Position numbers and translations under genes: made by a program. This document shows, one piece after another, positions 4,802 through 5,188 of a stretch of DNA of 5,188 nt (its first letter is position 1; each line of letters begins with the position of its first letter). The notes under the pieces are model-generated. The model made no database searches, was not told where the DNA came from, and saw only the letters and a list, made by a program, of their open reading frames with translations. The DNA is taken from the NCBI GenBank assembly GCA_021804305.1, contig JAJZKF010000043.1, positions 1-5,188 on the forward strand, written 5' to 3'. This DNA comes from Microcaldota archaeon. Lineage in GTDB: Archaea; Micrarchaeota; Micrarchaeia; Micrarchaeales; CABMGC01.

Positions 4802-5130
4802 CTATTCACCCCTAAAGCATAAACACGGTCGTCTATCACGACAAGCCTCATGGCTACGGCGTTTCCCGAGACGGTTCCGGGCAGTAACAGGGAATAATTG
4901 CCGTCGCCTGCCTGGGAAAGGAAGGCAACAGTGCCATTCAGACCGAGGTGCAGGTTATCAATAGCATAAACCATCTCTTGGGCATGCACCTGCCTGCTCA
5001 GCGTGTAGCCGTCCGGCCGATGTTGACTGCCATTCATGGGCGCGTAGAGTGCAACTGCAAAGAAATACAATACGAAGGAGAAGAGGAACGCCGCAACAAC
5101 GGCATCTATCATTATCATTATCCCTTTCAT
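4798..5130 (-). CDS. Small pilin-like membrane protein
   Basis: No named family is recognised. The protein has 110 residues and starts MKGIMIMIDAVVAAFLFSFV. K2-G3 before the helix resembles the archaeal prepilin cleavage site (after G3), and D9 would be at +6, matching the acidic +6 residue of the six-cysteine protein in this operon. A hydrophobic helix covers about 10-30. The outer part has an amphipathic helix near 42-60 (SRQVHAQEMVYAID) and a beta-rich end, no cysteine, and three sequons (33, 65, 78). The start at 5130 is preferred to ATG 5118 because it keeps the KG site and overlaps the stop of an upstream frame (ATGA). The end overlaps the next start by 4 bases. It is probably a minor pilin or assembly-initiating subunit; this rests on the N-terminus and context only. 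Confidence 0.78.
   Translation of the reverse strand: MKGIMIMIDAVVAAFLFSFVLYFFAVALYAPMNGSQHRPDGYTLSRQVHAQEMVYAIDNLHLGLNGTVAFLSQAGDGNYSLLLPGTVSGNAVAMRLVVIDDRVYALGVNR
4806..4812 (-). promoter_or_regulatory. Ribosome binding site for the large pilin-like gene
   Basis: GGGGTGA, 4 bases before the ATG at 4801, matches the archaeal consensus GGAGGTGA. It is the strongest ribosome binding site in the window and fixes this start. It lies within the last codons of the preceding gene, as expected for coupled translation in an operon. Confidence 0.65.
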
Positions 5131-5188
5131 CGCACCATCATTGGTTTATCAGAACATAACCGTCCCTTAGTCGCGGCCATCAACAATC
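5127..5188 (-). CDS. 3' end of an upstream operon gene (partial, unknown)
   Basis: One minus-strand frame is open from the window edge to a TGA at 5129-5127 and encodes 19 residues ending DKPMMVR. The stop overlaps the ATG at 5130 in an ATGA, the same junction as the next pair of genes, so a coding tail in the same operon is likely. The stretch is short enough to be open by chance, and the product cannot be identified. Confidence 0.5.
   Translation of the reverse strand, partial: LLMAATKGRLCSDKPMMVR

Noticed and set aside
1..5188. CRISPR array, insertion sequence or toxin-antitoxin pair
   Set aside because: No regularly spaced repeats, no transposase motifs and no paired small toxin and antitoxin genes were found. 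The repeated CATGATTG is confined to one leader.

Overview
The window looks archaeal, probably from a small-genome DPANN lineage close to Micrarchaeota; that placement is inferred from gene content and not proven. The direct signs are: an archaeal Pno1-type KH protein; TATA boxes about 31-34 bases upstream of start codons that have no ribosome binding site (leaderless style); a histidine tRNA gene that encodes G-1, lacks CCA and carries a bulge-helix-bulge intron; and type IV pilin-like proteins with class III (archaeal) signal peptides. LysRS is the class II form, whereas many archaea use the unrelated class I enzyme.

Left part (1-1112). A truncated pno1 gene runs leftward from 291. It diverges from a rightward gene (502-1053) for a 183-residue protein with an N-terminal coiled coil, an acidic hinge and a C-terminal winged helix. 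The 210-base space between them holds two opposed TATA boxes. Two perfect palindromes sharing CATGATTG, 33 bases apart, lie between the rightward TATA box and the start codon, and the second covers that codon. This suggests that the winged-helix protein controls its own gene. A 13-bp hairpin followed by a pyrimidine-rich tract ends the unit.

Middle (1113-2772). A monocistronic lysS gene has its TATA box inside the longest possible reading frame, so the start is placed at 1180. It ends 14 bases before the 3' end of a convergent tRNA-His(GUG) gene. The tRNA gene contains a 37-base intron in the T-loop and has its own TATA box overlapping the end of the next gene.

Right part (2773-5188). A tightly packed leftward operon holds the last codons of an unknown gene and then four small to medium secreted or membrane-anchored proteins (110, 433, 129 and 110 residues). 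Junctions are 4-base overlaps, a 4-base gap and direct abutment. Each protein has one N-terminal hydrophobic helix. The 433-residue one has a textbook class III (pilin) signal, and those of 110 (first) and 129 residues have variants. Two of the four carry exactly six cysteines outside the helix, and all have N-glycosylation sequons. The simplest reading is a set of pilin and minor-pilin subunits for a type IV pilus-like surface structure. The assembly ATPase and membrane platform, if linked, would lie beyond the right edge.
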